A DNA stretch of 64,000 nucleotides from 66-474 sp964489055 (GTDB taxonomy: Bacteria; Pseudomonadota; Gammaproteobacteria; Xanthomonadales; Rhodanobacteraceae), in the NCBI GenBank assembly GCA_964489055.1, contig CAZAXF010000003.1, positions 73,066 through 137,065 on the forward strand. The letters run 5' to 3'. Shown here piece after piece: positions 35,255-44,638 of this stretch (the first letter of the stretch is position 1; every line of letters starts with the position of its first letter). Position numbers and translations under genes: made by a program. The notes below the pieces were generated by a model. It ran no database searches. It was given only the letters and a program-made list of their open reading frames with translations, and was not told the origin of the DNA.

Positions 35255-36418
35255 TCAGATCGCCCTGTGATCCGCCGCGCCTGTGCGCGCGATCAGCCCC
35301 GCCGGCCACGGCAGCGCCGCCGCCGCCAGTACCGCGAGCCACGCGGGCAGCCCCCACCACGCCCACGCCGGGACGTGGACGCCGCCCGAAAGGAACGCAA
35401 AGGTGGTTGGCGCGAGCGCCCGGGCCACCAGCCATTCGAGCCCGAGGCCCAGCAGCGCGCCGAGCACCATGGCTGCCAGCAGTTCCAGCGTGAACGCACC
35501 GAACAGGGTTGCGCGCCGGAACCCCAGCACCTGCAGCAGCGCGAACCTCGACCTGCGTTGGGCCGCCGCGTGTGCCAGCGTGCTGACCAGCACCGACGCC
35601 GCGCACAGCAGGATCGCGGCCATCACGAATGCCAGCAACTGCTGAACCTTGCCGAAGCGCGACCACGCGTTCTGGGCGGTTGCGCTGGTGGTGGCGTTGA
35701 CGGCCGGAAAATCGTGCGCGAACGCGGCTTGGATCCGGGCGGCCAGCCGTTCGTTGTTGCGCGGGTCCCTGGCGCTGGCAAAAAACGTCACCACGTGGTC
35801 CTTTCCCTGCAGGCCCGGCGCGGCACGGTTGATGTAGTCGTAGTGCACAAGTCCCACGGGGGATGTGCCGGGAAAGGTTCCGATTACGTGCAGCGCGACG
35901 TGCCTGCCACTGGTCGCGCTCCCGGCGCCGGCCAACACGACGGTCGGTGGATCGACAGCCTGGCCGACCCGCCATCCGCACTTGGACGCCGCGGCGTCGC
36001 TGAGGATCACGCCCAGTGGATCGGCCTTCCAGCGTTGCATCATCGCGGTCGTCACTTTCTGCCTGGCCAGGTAGACGTGCAGCCCGGGGCCGCCAAGCGC
36101 GTTGAGCGTAACCATCGTCGCCGGCGTGCAGTTGACCACTTGCAGCCCGTACCAATACACGTCGCGCGCACCGCGAATGGCCTCGATGCGGTGTGCGTAA
36201 CCCAGGGGCAGGGCACCGCTGTTCTGGCTGCCGTTGCGGATGATGATGCCGGCACCGCTGTCCGACGTACCGCTCACGGTTGGCGTCGCCAGCGCCGCCA
36301 GGGTGAGCCATGCGGCGGTGGTGACCGCCAGGGTGATGACCAGATACACCGCCCGCCCTGTTCCGCTGCGCAGGTTGTCGGTAGCCAGTGTCGTGCAGAC
36401 ATGCAGGAATCGCAGCAT
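35255..36418 (-). CDS. FtsX/MacB-type ABC permease, pair A, subunit 2
   Basis: This 387-residue permease has an N-terminal helix near residues 22-44, a periplasmic domain with HYDYINRAAPGLQGKDHVVT, then three helices near 265-370. The cytoplasmic loop AAQRRSRFALLQVLGFRRAT is the typical coupling segment. It has the same length as the equivalent subunits at 38525-39688 and 43466-44629. The ATG at 36418 is preferred; an ATG ten codons upstream is possible. It precedes subunit 1 and presumably forms a heterodimer with it. Confidence 0.86.
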   Translation of the reverse strand: MLRFLHVCTTLATDNLRSGTGRAVYLVITLAVTTAAWLTLAALATPTVSGTSDSGAGIIIRNGSQNSGALPLGYAHRIEAIRGARDVYWYGLQVVNCTPATMVTLNALGGPGLHVYLARQKVTTAMMQRWKADPLGVILSDAAASKCGWRVGQAVDPPTVVLAGAGSATSGRHVALHVIGTFPGTSPVGLVHYDYINRAAPGLQGKDHVVTFFASARDPRNNERLAARIQAAFAHDFPAVNATTSATAQNAWSRFGKVQQLLAFVMAAILLCAASVLVSTLAHAAAQRRSRFALLQVLGFRRATLFGAFTLELLAAMVLGALLGLGLEWLVARALAPTTFAFLSGGVHVPAWAWWGLPAWLAVLAAAALPWPAGLIARTGAADHRAI

Positions 36419-36555
36419 GAAACCGTTCCATTTCGGTACGCGGTACAAGGCAATCGCGATCCTTGTGCCACTCCGCGCAAGGATCGCACGCGGAGAACTT
36501 ACCGATCAATCAGTGGGCCAGCATTGTGCATCCCAGGAGTCCGCCTCGAGACCAT

Positions 36556-37152
36556 TCATTGTCTGTTGTGCGGGTGCGATGCTGGCATGGATTGCGTCTT
36601 CACCCGCGGAACGCCCGCTTCGACGGAATACGTGAAGTTGAATGCCAGTTTTATGGCCAGGCGTTGAACCCGGGCGCCCTCAGCCCGGCAATTGGGGCCT
36701 TCCTTGCTGGCATCCACTCCTGCCGGAAACGTGCACAGGTGCGTTGGCAAGAAGCGCCAGTGCCTGGCTGCGGTTTCGGCTGCAGTCACGAACGCGGCAG
36801 GCACCGTACCCGGTCCGGGACAGACATCCACCGAGTAAAGTGGCTCGGTACGTGTGACCTTGCCTTGTCGATCAATCGTGACGACCAGGCACACCCGCTG
36901 GGGTGGCAGCCGGCGTGCGACCAGCGCCGCGGGGTAATCCGGGGGCGATTGGCTGATCGCGGGACCCAGCACAATGCTCTGGTTGGGCCCTGTCTCGTAG
37001 CCGACCGCCCCGGACGGTATGAACGCATCGAAGCGGGTGGATGGATGCAAGGCTGGTTTCGAAGGCGGACTGGCGCAACCGGCCAGCAACGCAAGACCAC
37101 CCGCGACGATCAACAACCTGACACACGTGCGCAAAAGCGAACTACACATCAT
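36556..37152 (-). CDS. Lipoprotein with a TonB-C-like domain
   Basis: This 198-residue protein has a signal peptide ending in the lipobox LLAGC (Cys26). The C-terminal half resembles the TonB C-terminal fold: PPDYPAALVARRLPPQRVCL, VVTIDRQGKVTRTEPLYSV, ETAARHWRFLP and a final strand IKLAFNFTYSV. There is no TonB-type membrane anchor or Pro-rich spacer, so it is probably a periplasmic lipoprotein and not an energy transducer. It lies between permease pairs B and A on the same strand. Its role is unknown. Confidence 0.75.
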   Translation of the reverse strand: MMCSSLLRTCVRLLIVAGGLALLAGCASPPSKPALHPSTRFDAFIPSGAVGYETGPNQSIVLGPAISQSPPDYPAALVARRLPPQRVCLVVTIDRQGKVTRTEPLYSVDVCPGPGTVPAAFVTAAETAARHWRFLPTHLCTFPAGVDASKEGPNCRAEGARVQRLAIKLAFNFTYSVEAGVPRVKTQSMPASHPHNRQ

Positions 37153-37332
37153 TCATGGGCCCCGGCAGTCACCGAACCCGTTCCCGGAAAGGCTTTCCAT
37201 CGTACTCCCGCCAAGGTGAGCCGGGCGCCTCCAGCGAGGCGCGTCAATTTACCCCCGAGACCAGCGCGAGGACGACGCAGCGTGGTCCGCGCTGGCCTTG
37301 GATCACGGATACCATCGTCGCGCCAGGACCGG

Positions 37333-38523
37333 TTATTCGTCCTGCAACGCCCGCGTCAGCGGTGCGCGTACCGCGCGGACGATCGGCCACAGGGCGCTCA
37401 GGAATCCCAGCACCGCGGTATACGCCAGGGTCTGCCAGATGACCGTGGGGCCGACCCGCAACGGGAAGTCGATCGACTGGAAGAATGTCGCGCTGGTGAC
37501 ATTGCGTCCGTTCAGCGCCAACCAGCCGACCAGGATCACGATGCCCGCACAAACGAGGCCGACCACGATCACCTCGACCAGCATCGCCAGTGCAAGCGTG
37601 ATCTGTCGAAAGCCCATCGCGCGCAGCACCGCCGTCTCGCGCCGGCGTGCGGCCAGTGCCATGTTGAGCGCGTTGGCGATCGCCAGGATTGCCGCCATCC
37701 CCAGCAGGATCGAGATCCCCCATGCGGCGATCCACGCGTAACGGTAGATGAAGCCGACCTGCCAACGGTAATAGTCGGTCTGGCGCCGTACCGGCAGGCC
37801 CTGCAGCGAGGCGTTGGACGTCAGGGTGGACTTGAACTCGTCGAACGCGGCGGGCGAAGTCAGCCGCACCCACAGCGTCGTGACCCGACCCGGTGCGTTC
37901 CATGCCGACTGCAGGCTGCCGATGTCGGTCCACAGCTCCGAGTCCCACAAGCTGCCACCGGCGCTGAACTGGCCCGTTACCTTCCATGGCGTCTTGCGGA
38001 TCAGTACGTGGGCGCCGGTGCCCAGCGCCACGAAGCCACGCGCCGCGCCCGTGCCCGCGATGAGTTCGCGCACGCCGGGCTTGAACTTGCGCCCACTGTC
38101 GAGCTTCACCGTGTCACCCACCACCTTCCAGAACTCCGGGGACACGCCACGCACGGTCACGTCGCTGCGCGTGCCATCGAAACGCCGCAACTTGGTGCTG
38201 ACCACGAACTGTGGCGCGACCAGCGCATGGCCTTCGGCGTCGTGGGCCACGCCCGGCAGGTTGCCGATCAGCGCCAGCTTTTCGGCATCGTTCATCCCGC
38301 CGGCGGCTTCGCTCAGGTCGTGGCTGGTCAGCACGACCGCGACGTCCTCGCGGCCGGTGTGGCCTGCGAGCTGTGCCAGCCCGGCCGGGATCGTCAGGAG
38401 GCCCAGCAGCGTAGCCGAGGCAATCAGGAAGCCGGCCGCCGTCAACAGTGCGTTGCGCGGTCGCGCCAGCGTTGCCAGCAGCCCCTGGGACAGCGCGCTG
38501 CGGATTTCGCGCATGGATCGCAC
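37333..38523 (-). CDS. FtsX/MacB-type ABC permease, pair B, subunit 1
   Basis: This 396-residue permease is a paralogue of 34066-35253, sharing GTGAARGFVALGTGAHVLIR-like and GGSLWDSELWTDIGSLQSAW-like segments in the periplasmic domain and the ending PIVRAVRAPLTRALQDE. It has one N-terminal helix and three C-terminal ones with RRRETAVLRAMGFRQITLA between. It lies one base after the stop of pair B subunit 2, so the two are co-translated. It has no ATPase domain. Confidence 0.88.
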   Translation of the reverse strand: MRSMREIRSALSQGLLATLARPRNALLTAAGFLIASATLLGLLTIPAGLAQLAGHTGREDVAVVLTSHDLSEAAGGMNDAEKLALIGNLPGVAHDAEGHALVAPQFVVSTKLRRFDGTRSDVTVRGVSPEFWKVVGDTVKLDSGRKFKPGVRELIAGTGAARGFVALGTGAHVLIRKTPWKVTGQFSAGGSLWDSELWTDIGSLQSAWNAPGRVTTLWVRLTSPAAFDEFKSTLTSNASLQGLPVRRQTDYYRWQVGFIYRYAWIAAWGISILLGMAAILAIANALNMALAARRRETAVLRAMGFRQITLALAMLVEVIVVGLVCAGIVILVGWLALNGRNVTSATFFQSIDFPLRVGPTVIWQTLAYTAVLGFLSALWPIVRAVRAPLTRALQDE

Positions 38524-38524
38524 G

Positions 38525-39688
38525 TCAGATGGCCCGTACGTCGACGGGTCGCAGCCGTGCGATCGTCAGCATCGGGATGATCAGTGCCGCAACCAGCAGT
38601 ACCGCGAGCCAGATCGGCAGGCCCCACCAAGTCCAGGCGGGAATCGCGAATCCCGAAAAAAACTGCCCGAGTGCCGCAGGCAGCAGGTGCAGGATCAGCA
38701 AGCCTGCCCCGATTCCGAGTCCGGCGCCGACCAGGATGGTGAAGAGGCCCTCGAGCGCGAAGCTGCCGAACAACGTCGCGCGCGAAAAACCCAATACCTG
38801 GAACAGCGCCATCTGGGAACGGCGCTGGGTGACCGCATGTGCCAGCACGCTTGTCAGCACCAGCATCGCGCACGCGAAGATTCCCAGCATCACGTAGCCC
38901 AGCAGATACTGGACCTTGCCGAAGCGTTCCATGCCGTTCTGGAATTCAGCCGAGGTCGCCGCCTCGACGGGCGGGTCGTCGTGGGCGAATGCGTTTTCGA
39001 TACGTGCGGCCAGCACGGGTACCGCGCGGGGATCGGCGGCGGCCACCACAATACTGTTGACCTTGTCGCGGGCTCCTTGCAGCGGGTTGATACGGTTGAT
39101 GTAGTCGTAGTGCGCCAGCACGATCTGGTCGGCCATCGGGTTTGCCTGCGGCGGCCGGACGCCGATGATGTGCAGATCGATCGGCTTGTCGGTGAAGGCA
39201 TCCCTGGGTGCGACGCTCATCCCTGCATGCCAGCCGCAGTCCTTCGCAACCTGGCTGCCGATCAGGACGTTGGAGGGATCCTCCATCCAGGCCGAGGCCA
39301 TGCGTTCGGCTTCGGGTGTGGCCTGCTGCAATCCCAGCGCCTGCGCCTTCGCCCCCGGGCCACCGAAGCCATTGATGGAGACGGGTGGTGCCGAATCCTT
39401 GCAGACCACCGGCAATGCGTTCATGTAGGCGACGAAGCGGGTTCCCGGGATGGCCTCGACTCGCGCCGCGTACTTCACGGGGAGTGCAACGCCCTGGTTG
39501 GCGGAGGTAAGGAACACACCACCGATCTTCCCCGGTGCGCGGGGTTGCACGAACGGCGAAGCCATCACCGACAGGGCGAGCCACGCGGTGACGGCTACCG
39601 CGACGATCAACGTGAGCCGTGACACCATTGACGGCTCCCGCGCCAGAGCGGCTACCGACGTTCGCAGTGCAATGGAGAATGTCCGCAC
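38525..39688 (-). CDS. FtsX/MacB-type ABC permease, pair B, subunit 2
   Basis: This 387-residue permease has an N-terminal helix (LTLIVAVAVTAWLALSVMAS) and a periplasmic domain with HYDYINRINPLQGARDKVNS, which mirrors pair A subunit 2. Three C-terminal helices follow, with the loop TQRRSQMALFQVLGFSRATL. Its length equals that of the matching subunits in pairs A and C, supporting origin by duplication of a whole pair. It is encoded after the redoxin gene on the same strand. Confidence 0.87.
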   Translation of the reverse strand: MRTFSIALRTSVAALAREPSMVSRLTLIVAVAVTAWLALSVMASPFVQPRAPGKIGGVFLTSANQGVALPVKYAARVEAIPGTRFVAYMNALPVVCKDSAPPVSINGFGGPGAKAQALGLQQATPEAERMASAWMEDPSNVLIGSQVAKDCGWHAGMSVAPRDAFTDKPIDLHIIGVRPPQANPMADQIVLAHYDYINRINPLQGARDKVNSIVVAAADPRAVPVLAARIENAFAHDDPPVEAATSAEFQNGMERFGKVQYLLGYVMLGIFACAMLVLTSVLAHAVTQRRSQMALFQVLGFSRATLFGSFALEGLFTILVGAGLGIGAGLLILHLLPAALGQFFSGFAIPAWTWWGLPIWLAVLLVAALIIPMLTIARLRPVDVRAI

Positions 39689-39868
39689 GCTTGTCTACGG
39701 GTCAGGTTGGACGACCCACTGGCCTGCCGATGCTGCGGCGTGGGCGTTCGACGGGTCCGTCCACGCGCGCGAAGTCCGAAGCGTACATCGGTTCGGCATC
39801 CTGCGGCGAGGGTGAACGGCCGCGTTGCAGACGGGCCTCTTTCACAGGCTGGCGAGGAACGCCGTGAA

Positions 39869-40528
39869 TCATCGGCCGGAATCGTGCGGCGACGATGGGC
39901 GCAGCCAATCAGCGGGTTCACCTTTGGATGGAACCCTGCGGGCAACCAGCTTCCGGTCCTTGTCGAAAAAGAAGATCGTCGGAAACCATGTGCCTCCGAG
40001 AAAGCCCTTCGCGCCGAAGTCCTTGACATGCAGCACCAGGATCGGCGGCGGCATGTTGCGCGGGTACTTCTCCCCGGTCGGATCCCCGCCGGCCAGGTCT
40101 TGAAGATGCGGCGGTGCAGCGGTGTTCCATACCACGATCTGCACGTGGTGTCGGCGCGCGAAGTCCGGGCCGTGGGTACGCAGGTAGGCGATCATGCGTT
40201 CGCACGGTGGGCAGCCGGCTTCGGTCTTCACGACGATCGCGGGGCCGTGCAACACATCGCGCAGGCGCACCGTCTTGCCCTGGTCGTTGAATGCCGTGAC
40301 ATTCGCGGGCAGCGCTTCGCCGATGTTTCGTTGTTCCTCGGCGCGAATTTCGCGCTGTGCGTTGGCCTTGACCTCCTTCTGGAATTTCGCCTGCTGTTGG
40401 GCGGTGAGCTGGGCAGGCGCTGCCGCCGCACGGTTGTTCGTTCCGATACCGGAGGCGCAACACGCAAGTGTCAGAATGAAGATGGCGCGCCACGAACGAA
40501 TCCTCGACATGGTGGTCAATTTCGGCAT
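39869..40528 (-). CDS. Secreted thioredoxin-fold protein with a CPPC motif
   Basis: This 219-residue protein has an N-terminal signal (IFILTLACCASGIG), a charged helical linker (QQAKFQKEVKANAQREIRAE), then a thioredoxin-like domain. The active-site motif is CPPC in KTEAGCPPCERMIAYL, and the cis-Pro strand is TWFPTIFFFDKDRKLVARRV. It would act in the periplasm on disulfides or as a thiol carrier. ATGs at 40528 and 40510 are both possible. It lies between the Cys-motif peptide gene and permease pair B, which suggests a role in that peptide's maturation. Confidence 0.78.
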   Translation of the reverse strand: MPKLTTMSRIRSWRAIFILTLACCASGIGTNNRAAAAPAQLTAQQQAKFQKEVKANAQREIRAEEQRNIGEALPANVTAFNDQGKTVRLRDVLHGPAIVVKTEAGCPPCERMIAYLRTHGPDFARRHHVQIVVWNTAAPPHLQDLAGGDPTGEKYPRNMPPPILVLHVKDFGAKGFLGGTWFPTIFFFDKDRKLVARRVPSKGEPADWLRPSSPHDSGR

Positions 40529-40701
40529 CGTGGTCAGTACCTGAGGCGGATGATCGGCATCAATACGCCGGGCGCGCGCACGTGGTGACTCGTGCGGCGT
40601 CCGGTGTATCGACAATGCTGGCATGATCCCGGTTCCAACCCGCGCAGTCGATATGCAACGCGAGGCCGGTTGGAGATATCACGCTCCAGAGATGCACGTG
40701 G

Positions 40702-40929
40702 TCACGAGATACAGTCGGACACCCTCACTGTGTGGCAGTGTACCGGGATCCCGAACCAGTAATCACATACCTCGACGGTCTTCGTGTGACATGCCATGGG
40801 GGTTACGATGGCCGCTGAACCGTTTGTCGGTGCCGCAACGGCCGACGCCGGTGCTATCGCCAAGCTGCCGCAGAACACCATTGCGGCGACCAAAACCATT
40901 TCATTGATTTTCCGTCTGCTGTACGTCAT
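40702..40929 (-). CDS. Small secreted peptide with two CHTxxVxxC motifs
   Basis: I recognise no family for this 75-residue protein. It has a basic start (MTYSRRK), a hydrophobic core (MVLVAAMVFCGSLAIAPASA) and a likely signal-peptidase site near AVA-AP. The mature part of about 43 residues has four Cys spaced C-x7-C-x9-C-x7-C, formed by the near-repeats CHTKTVEVC and CHTVRVSDC around DYWFGIPVH. That suggests two small disulfide loops. It is the first gene of the leftward unit, next to a CPPC redox protein and ABC permeases. Confidence 0.68.
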   Translation of the reverse strand: MTYSRRKINEMVLVAAMVFCGSLAIAPASAVAAPTNGSAAIVTPMACHTKTVEVCDYWFGIPVHCHTVRVSDCIS

Positions 40930-40977
40930 TTTTGCCTCCCTTCTTCGTCCATTGCCCCTGCGGCTCTTGCTTTTACG

Positions 40978-40995
40978 CCCCCCCCCCCCCCCCCC
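40978..40995. repeat. Poly-C tract (18 bases) in a divergent promoter region
   Basis: Eighteen consecutive C lie 48 bp upstream of the small peptide gene and about 195 bp upstream of the adaptor gene. The tract runs into TTGTCAAGGGGG, so its end forms a palindrome (CCCCCTTG/CAAGGGGG). Such runs are prone to length change by slippage. A sequencing or assembly error in its length is also possible. Confidence 0.8.
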
Positions 40996-41191
40996 TTGTC
41001 AAGGGGGATGGCGAAAAAAGGTCGTGGGCGGTTCCACGTCGAATGGAACCAGCATGTGCAAGCGATGCCCGATTCCATGACCTGACACCTGTCAGCGCCG
41101 ACGCCTGACCGCCGCCGCTGGCACGTCGCGTAGCGTCGCGGCAGGATATGCCACACTTGCGCGGCCAATTTGAGGTGTATGGGGATACCGG

Positions 41192-42424
41192 ATGTCCGAC
41201 AACCAATCCGATCATGATCTGTTGCACGAACTGCGCATCGAGCGGGGCCAGCGCGACGATGACGATTCGCGGCGTCCACGCTGGCCGTGGCTCGTGGGCA
41301 GCGTGGTCGTGTTGCTGATCGCGGCGGGCATCGCCGCGTTCGCGTTGCGTGGACACGCGGTGACGGTCGAGACCACGACCGCGGTGTCGATGGCAGCGTC
41401 CGGCAGCGATGCCGCGGTGTTGCAGGCGACGGGTTACGTGGTCGCGCGGCGCAAGGCCACGGTCTCGGCGCAGATCGTCGGCACGCTCACTTCGGTGGAC
41501 GTCGAGGAAGGCCAGCGCGTCAAGAAGGGCCAGGTGCTGGCGCGGATCGACGACACCCAGTACGTGGCCCAGATGGACGCCGCCAGGGCGCAGTACGCGG
41601 CGGCGCAGGCGCAGGTCGTGAAGGCGCGCGCGACGCTGCAGCAGGATCGTGACAACGCTGCACGGATGAACAAGCTGGTTGCAACAGGTTACGTGTCCAA
41701 ACAGCAGGCCGAGCAGGCCAATACCCAGGTCGCCACCGACCGGGCGGTGCTGGATGCGGCGGACAAACAGGCCGCAGCCGCGCAAGCCAATATCACCCTG
41801 GCCCAGGTCAGCGTCGGCTACACCGTCATCCGCGCGCCGTTTGCCGGTGTCGTTACGGTCAAGGATGCCGAGGCGGGCCAGATCGTTTCACCGTACACGG
41901 TGGGTGGCGGCGGCATTGCCACGGTCGTTGACATGAATTCGCTGGAAGTGGATGTTGACGTCAACGAGGCCTACATCAGCCGCGTCAAGCCGGACATGCC
42001 GGTGCAGGCGGTGCTGGATGCCTATCCCGACTGGAAGATTCCCGCGCACGTGATCGCGATCATTCCCAGCGCGGACAAGAGCAAGGCCACGGTCAAGGTG
42101 CGCATCGCACTGGACAAGAAAGACCCGCGCATCATTCCGCAGATGGGTGTGCGCGTGTCGTTCCTGGAAAAAGCCGCGACCAACGCCAAGCCGCTGCCGG
42201 GGGTGTTGGTGCCCAAATCGGCGGTGGTCAAGCGCGATGGCAAGGACGTGGTGTTCGTGGTTGCCGATGGGCGCGCGAAGCAGACGACGGTGACGGCCGG
42301 CGGTGATTTTTCCGACATGAAACAGGTCACGCAGGGTTTGCATGCCGGCGCCGAAGTCGTGAAGGCGCCGCCGAAGGATTTGCACGATGGTGAGAAGGTG
42401 AAAGTGAAGGCGGGTGGATCGTGA
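41192..42424 (+). CDS. HlyD/MacA-type periplasmic adaptor (membrane fusion protein)
   Basis: This 410-residue protein has a cytoplasmic start rich in Asp, one helix (about 33-55), then an RND/MacA-like adaptor layout. The lipoyl half with TGYVVARRKATVSAQIVGTL and GQRVKKGQVLARIDDTQY is followed by an alpha-hairpin (residues about 125-200) and the second lipoyl half VIRAPFAGVVTVKDAEAG. Beta-barrel and membrane-proximal domains end the protein. It would join the ABC permeases to an outer-membrane channel, which is not encoded here. It starts the rightward unit. Confidence 0.91.
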   Translation: MSDNQSDHDLLHELRIERGQRDDDDSRRPRWPWLVGSVVVLLIAAGIAAFALRGHAVTVETTTAVSMAASGSDAAVLQATGYVVARRKATVSAQIVGTLTSVDVEEGQRVKKGQVLARIDDTQYVAQMDAARAQYAAAQAQVVKARATLQQDRDNAARMNKLVATGYVSKQQAEQANTQVATDRAVLDAADKQAAAAQANITLAQVSVGYTVIRAPFAGVVTVKDAEAGQIVSPYTVGGGGIATVVDMNSLEVDVDVNEAYISRVKPDMPVQAVLDAYPDWKIPAHVIAIIPSADKSKATVKVRIALDKKDPRIIPQMGVRVSFLEKAATNAKPLPGVLVPKSAVVKRDGKDVVFVVADGRAKQTTVTAGGDFSDMKQVTQGLHAGAEVVKAPPKDLHDGEKVKVKAGGS

Positions 42425-42463
42425 CACGCGGATGTCGTGAAAGAGACCGGCAACAACTCCCTT

Positions 42464-42587
42464 GTCGTCATTCCGGGGCCGCGCGGAGCGCGGAACCCGG
42501 AATCCAGCTTTCGCTTCGAATGAAAGGTGAAACATGGATTCCGGGTTCAGCCTGCGGTGAAACTGCAGGCTGCCCCGGAATGACGAC
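42464..42587. repeat. Inverted-repeat element between adaptor and ATPase genes
   Basis: The ends GTCGTCATTCCGGGGC and GCCCCGGAATGACGAC are exact complements. Inside them, AACCCGGAATCCA (42494) and TGGATTCCGGGTT (42535) also pair perfectly. The 124-bp element could fold into one long stem. A related GTCATTCCGGACGCGG stretch occurs near 52583. This type (GTCATTCCGG...GGAATCCAG) is common between bacterial genes. Confidence 0.7.
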
Positions 42588-42617
42588 GGTGAATCACGTG
42601 GTTTCGAGGAGACAGGC

Positions 42618-43370
<753 letters not shown>

Positions 43371-43465
43371 CGTGCGAATCCTGCACGGCTCCTCATCCGG
43401 CGCTGCGTGCCATCGTCTCCCGGGTGGAGAAGGAAACAGCAACGAAGTGAGGCTGTGAGAACGTC

Positions 43466-44629
43466 ATGAAATACTTCCATCTGGTTTGGGCGGCGCTGTT
43501 TCGCAAGAAGACGCGCACCTTCCTGACATTGGTGTCGATCATCGCGGCGTTCCTGTTGTTCGGATTGCTCGACTCGGTGCGCGTGGCGTTCACGCCGGGC
43601 GACAGCGTGGCCGGCGCGGGGCGGCTGGTCGTGACCTCGCGGATGTCCATGCAACAGCCCCTGCCGGAGAGCCTCGGCGCGCGCATCGACAACGTGCATG
43701 GCGTCAAGGCCGTCGCCTATGCCAACTATTTCGGGGGTGTCTACCAGGATCCCAGGAATCAGATCTTCAGTGCCGCGGTCAGTCCCGATTACCTCGATCT
43801 GTATCCCGAGCTGTCGCTGCCCGCCGCACAACGCAAGGCGTGGAACCAGACGCGTACCGGGGCGATCGTGGGGTCGGCGCTGGCCAAGCGCTTCGGCTGG
43901 AAGATTGGCGACAAGATTCCACTCACCTCCACGATCTGGCCGTCGAAATCCAGCGGCAACAACACCTGGACCTTCGACATATCCGGGATCTTCCATGCCG
44001 TCGACAAGAAGGACGCGGGCATGGAGCAGATGTTCATGTTCCACTGGAAGTACTTCGACGAAAACAACCGGTTCGGTTCCGGACAGGTGCACTGGTACGT
44101 GGTGCAGGTGGCCGATCCGGCGCACGCCGATGCCATCGCCAGGAACATCGATGCGATTTCGGCCAACTCCGACCATGAGACGCGCGCGCAGACCGAACAG
44201 GCGTTCCAGGCATCGTTCATCAAGCAGCTGATCAACATCGGCTTCGTCGTCATGGCGATCATGGGTGCGGTGTTCTTCACGCTGCTGCTGTTGACCGGCA
44301 ACACCATGATGCAGGCGGTACGCGAGCGAACATCCGAACTTGCGGTGCTGAAGACGATCGGTTTCTCCGGCCGCAGCGTGCTGGCAATGGTGCTGGCCGA
44401 GGGCGTGTTGATGTTGCTGGTCGGCGGGCTGATCGGCATCGGACTGGTGGCGTTGATCGTGCCGGGCATGGCGGCGGCCAGCGGCGGCATGGTCCCCATC
44501 CACGGCGTGGCTGGACAAACCTGGGGCATCGGCATCGCATTGATGGTGCTGATCGGGCTGATCGTCGGGTTGCTGCCCGCGCTGCGGGCCATGCGCCTCA
44601 ACATCGTCGATGCGCTGAGCGGGCGCTGA
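43466..44629 (+). CDS. FtsX/MacB-type ABC permease, pair C, subunit 1
   Basis: This 387-residue permease starts MKYFHLVWAALFRKKTRTFL and has an N-terminal helix, a periplasmic domain with ARIDNVHGVKAVAYANYFGG and LAKRFGWKIGDKIPLTSTIW, and three C-terminal helices. The coupling segment is VRERTSELAVLKTIGFSGRS. It resembles subunit 2 of pairs A and B in length and position ahead of its partner, but is more conventional in sequence. It follows the ATPase gene by 95 bp and is presumably its direct partner. Confidence 0.91.
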   Translation: MKYFHLVWAALFRKKTRTFLTLVSIIAAFLLFGLLDSVRVAFTPGDSVAGAGRLVVTSRMSMQQPLPESLGARIDNVHGVKAVAYANYFGGVYQDPRNQIFSAAVSPDYLDLYPELSLPAAQRKAWNQTRTGAIVGSALAKRFGWKIGDKIPLTSTIWPSKSSGNNTWTFDISGIFHAVDKKDAGMEQMFMFHWKYFDENNRFGSGQVHWYVVQVADPAHADAIARNIDAISANSDHETRAQTEQAFQASFIKQLINIGFVVMAIMGAVFFTLLLLTGNTMMQAVRERTSELAVLKTIGFSGRSVLAMVLAEGVLMLLVGGLIGIGLVALIVPGMAAASGGMVPIHGVAGQTWGIGIALMVLIGLIVGLLPALRAMRLNIVDALSGR

Positions 44630-44638
44630 GGAGCCGTC

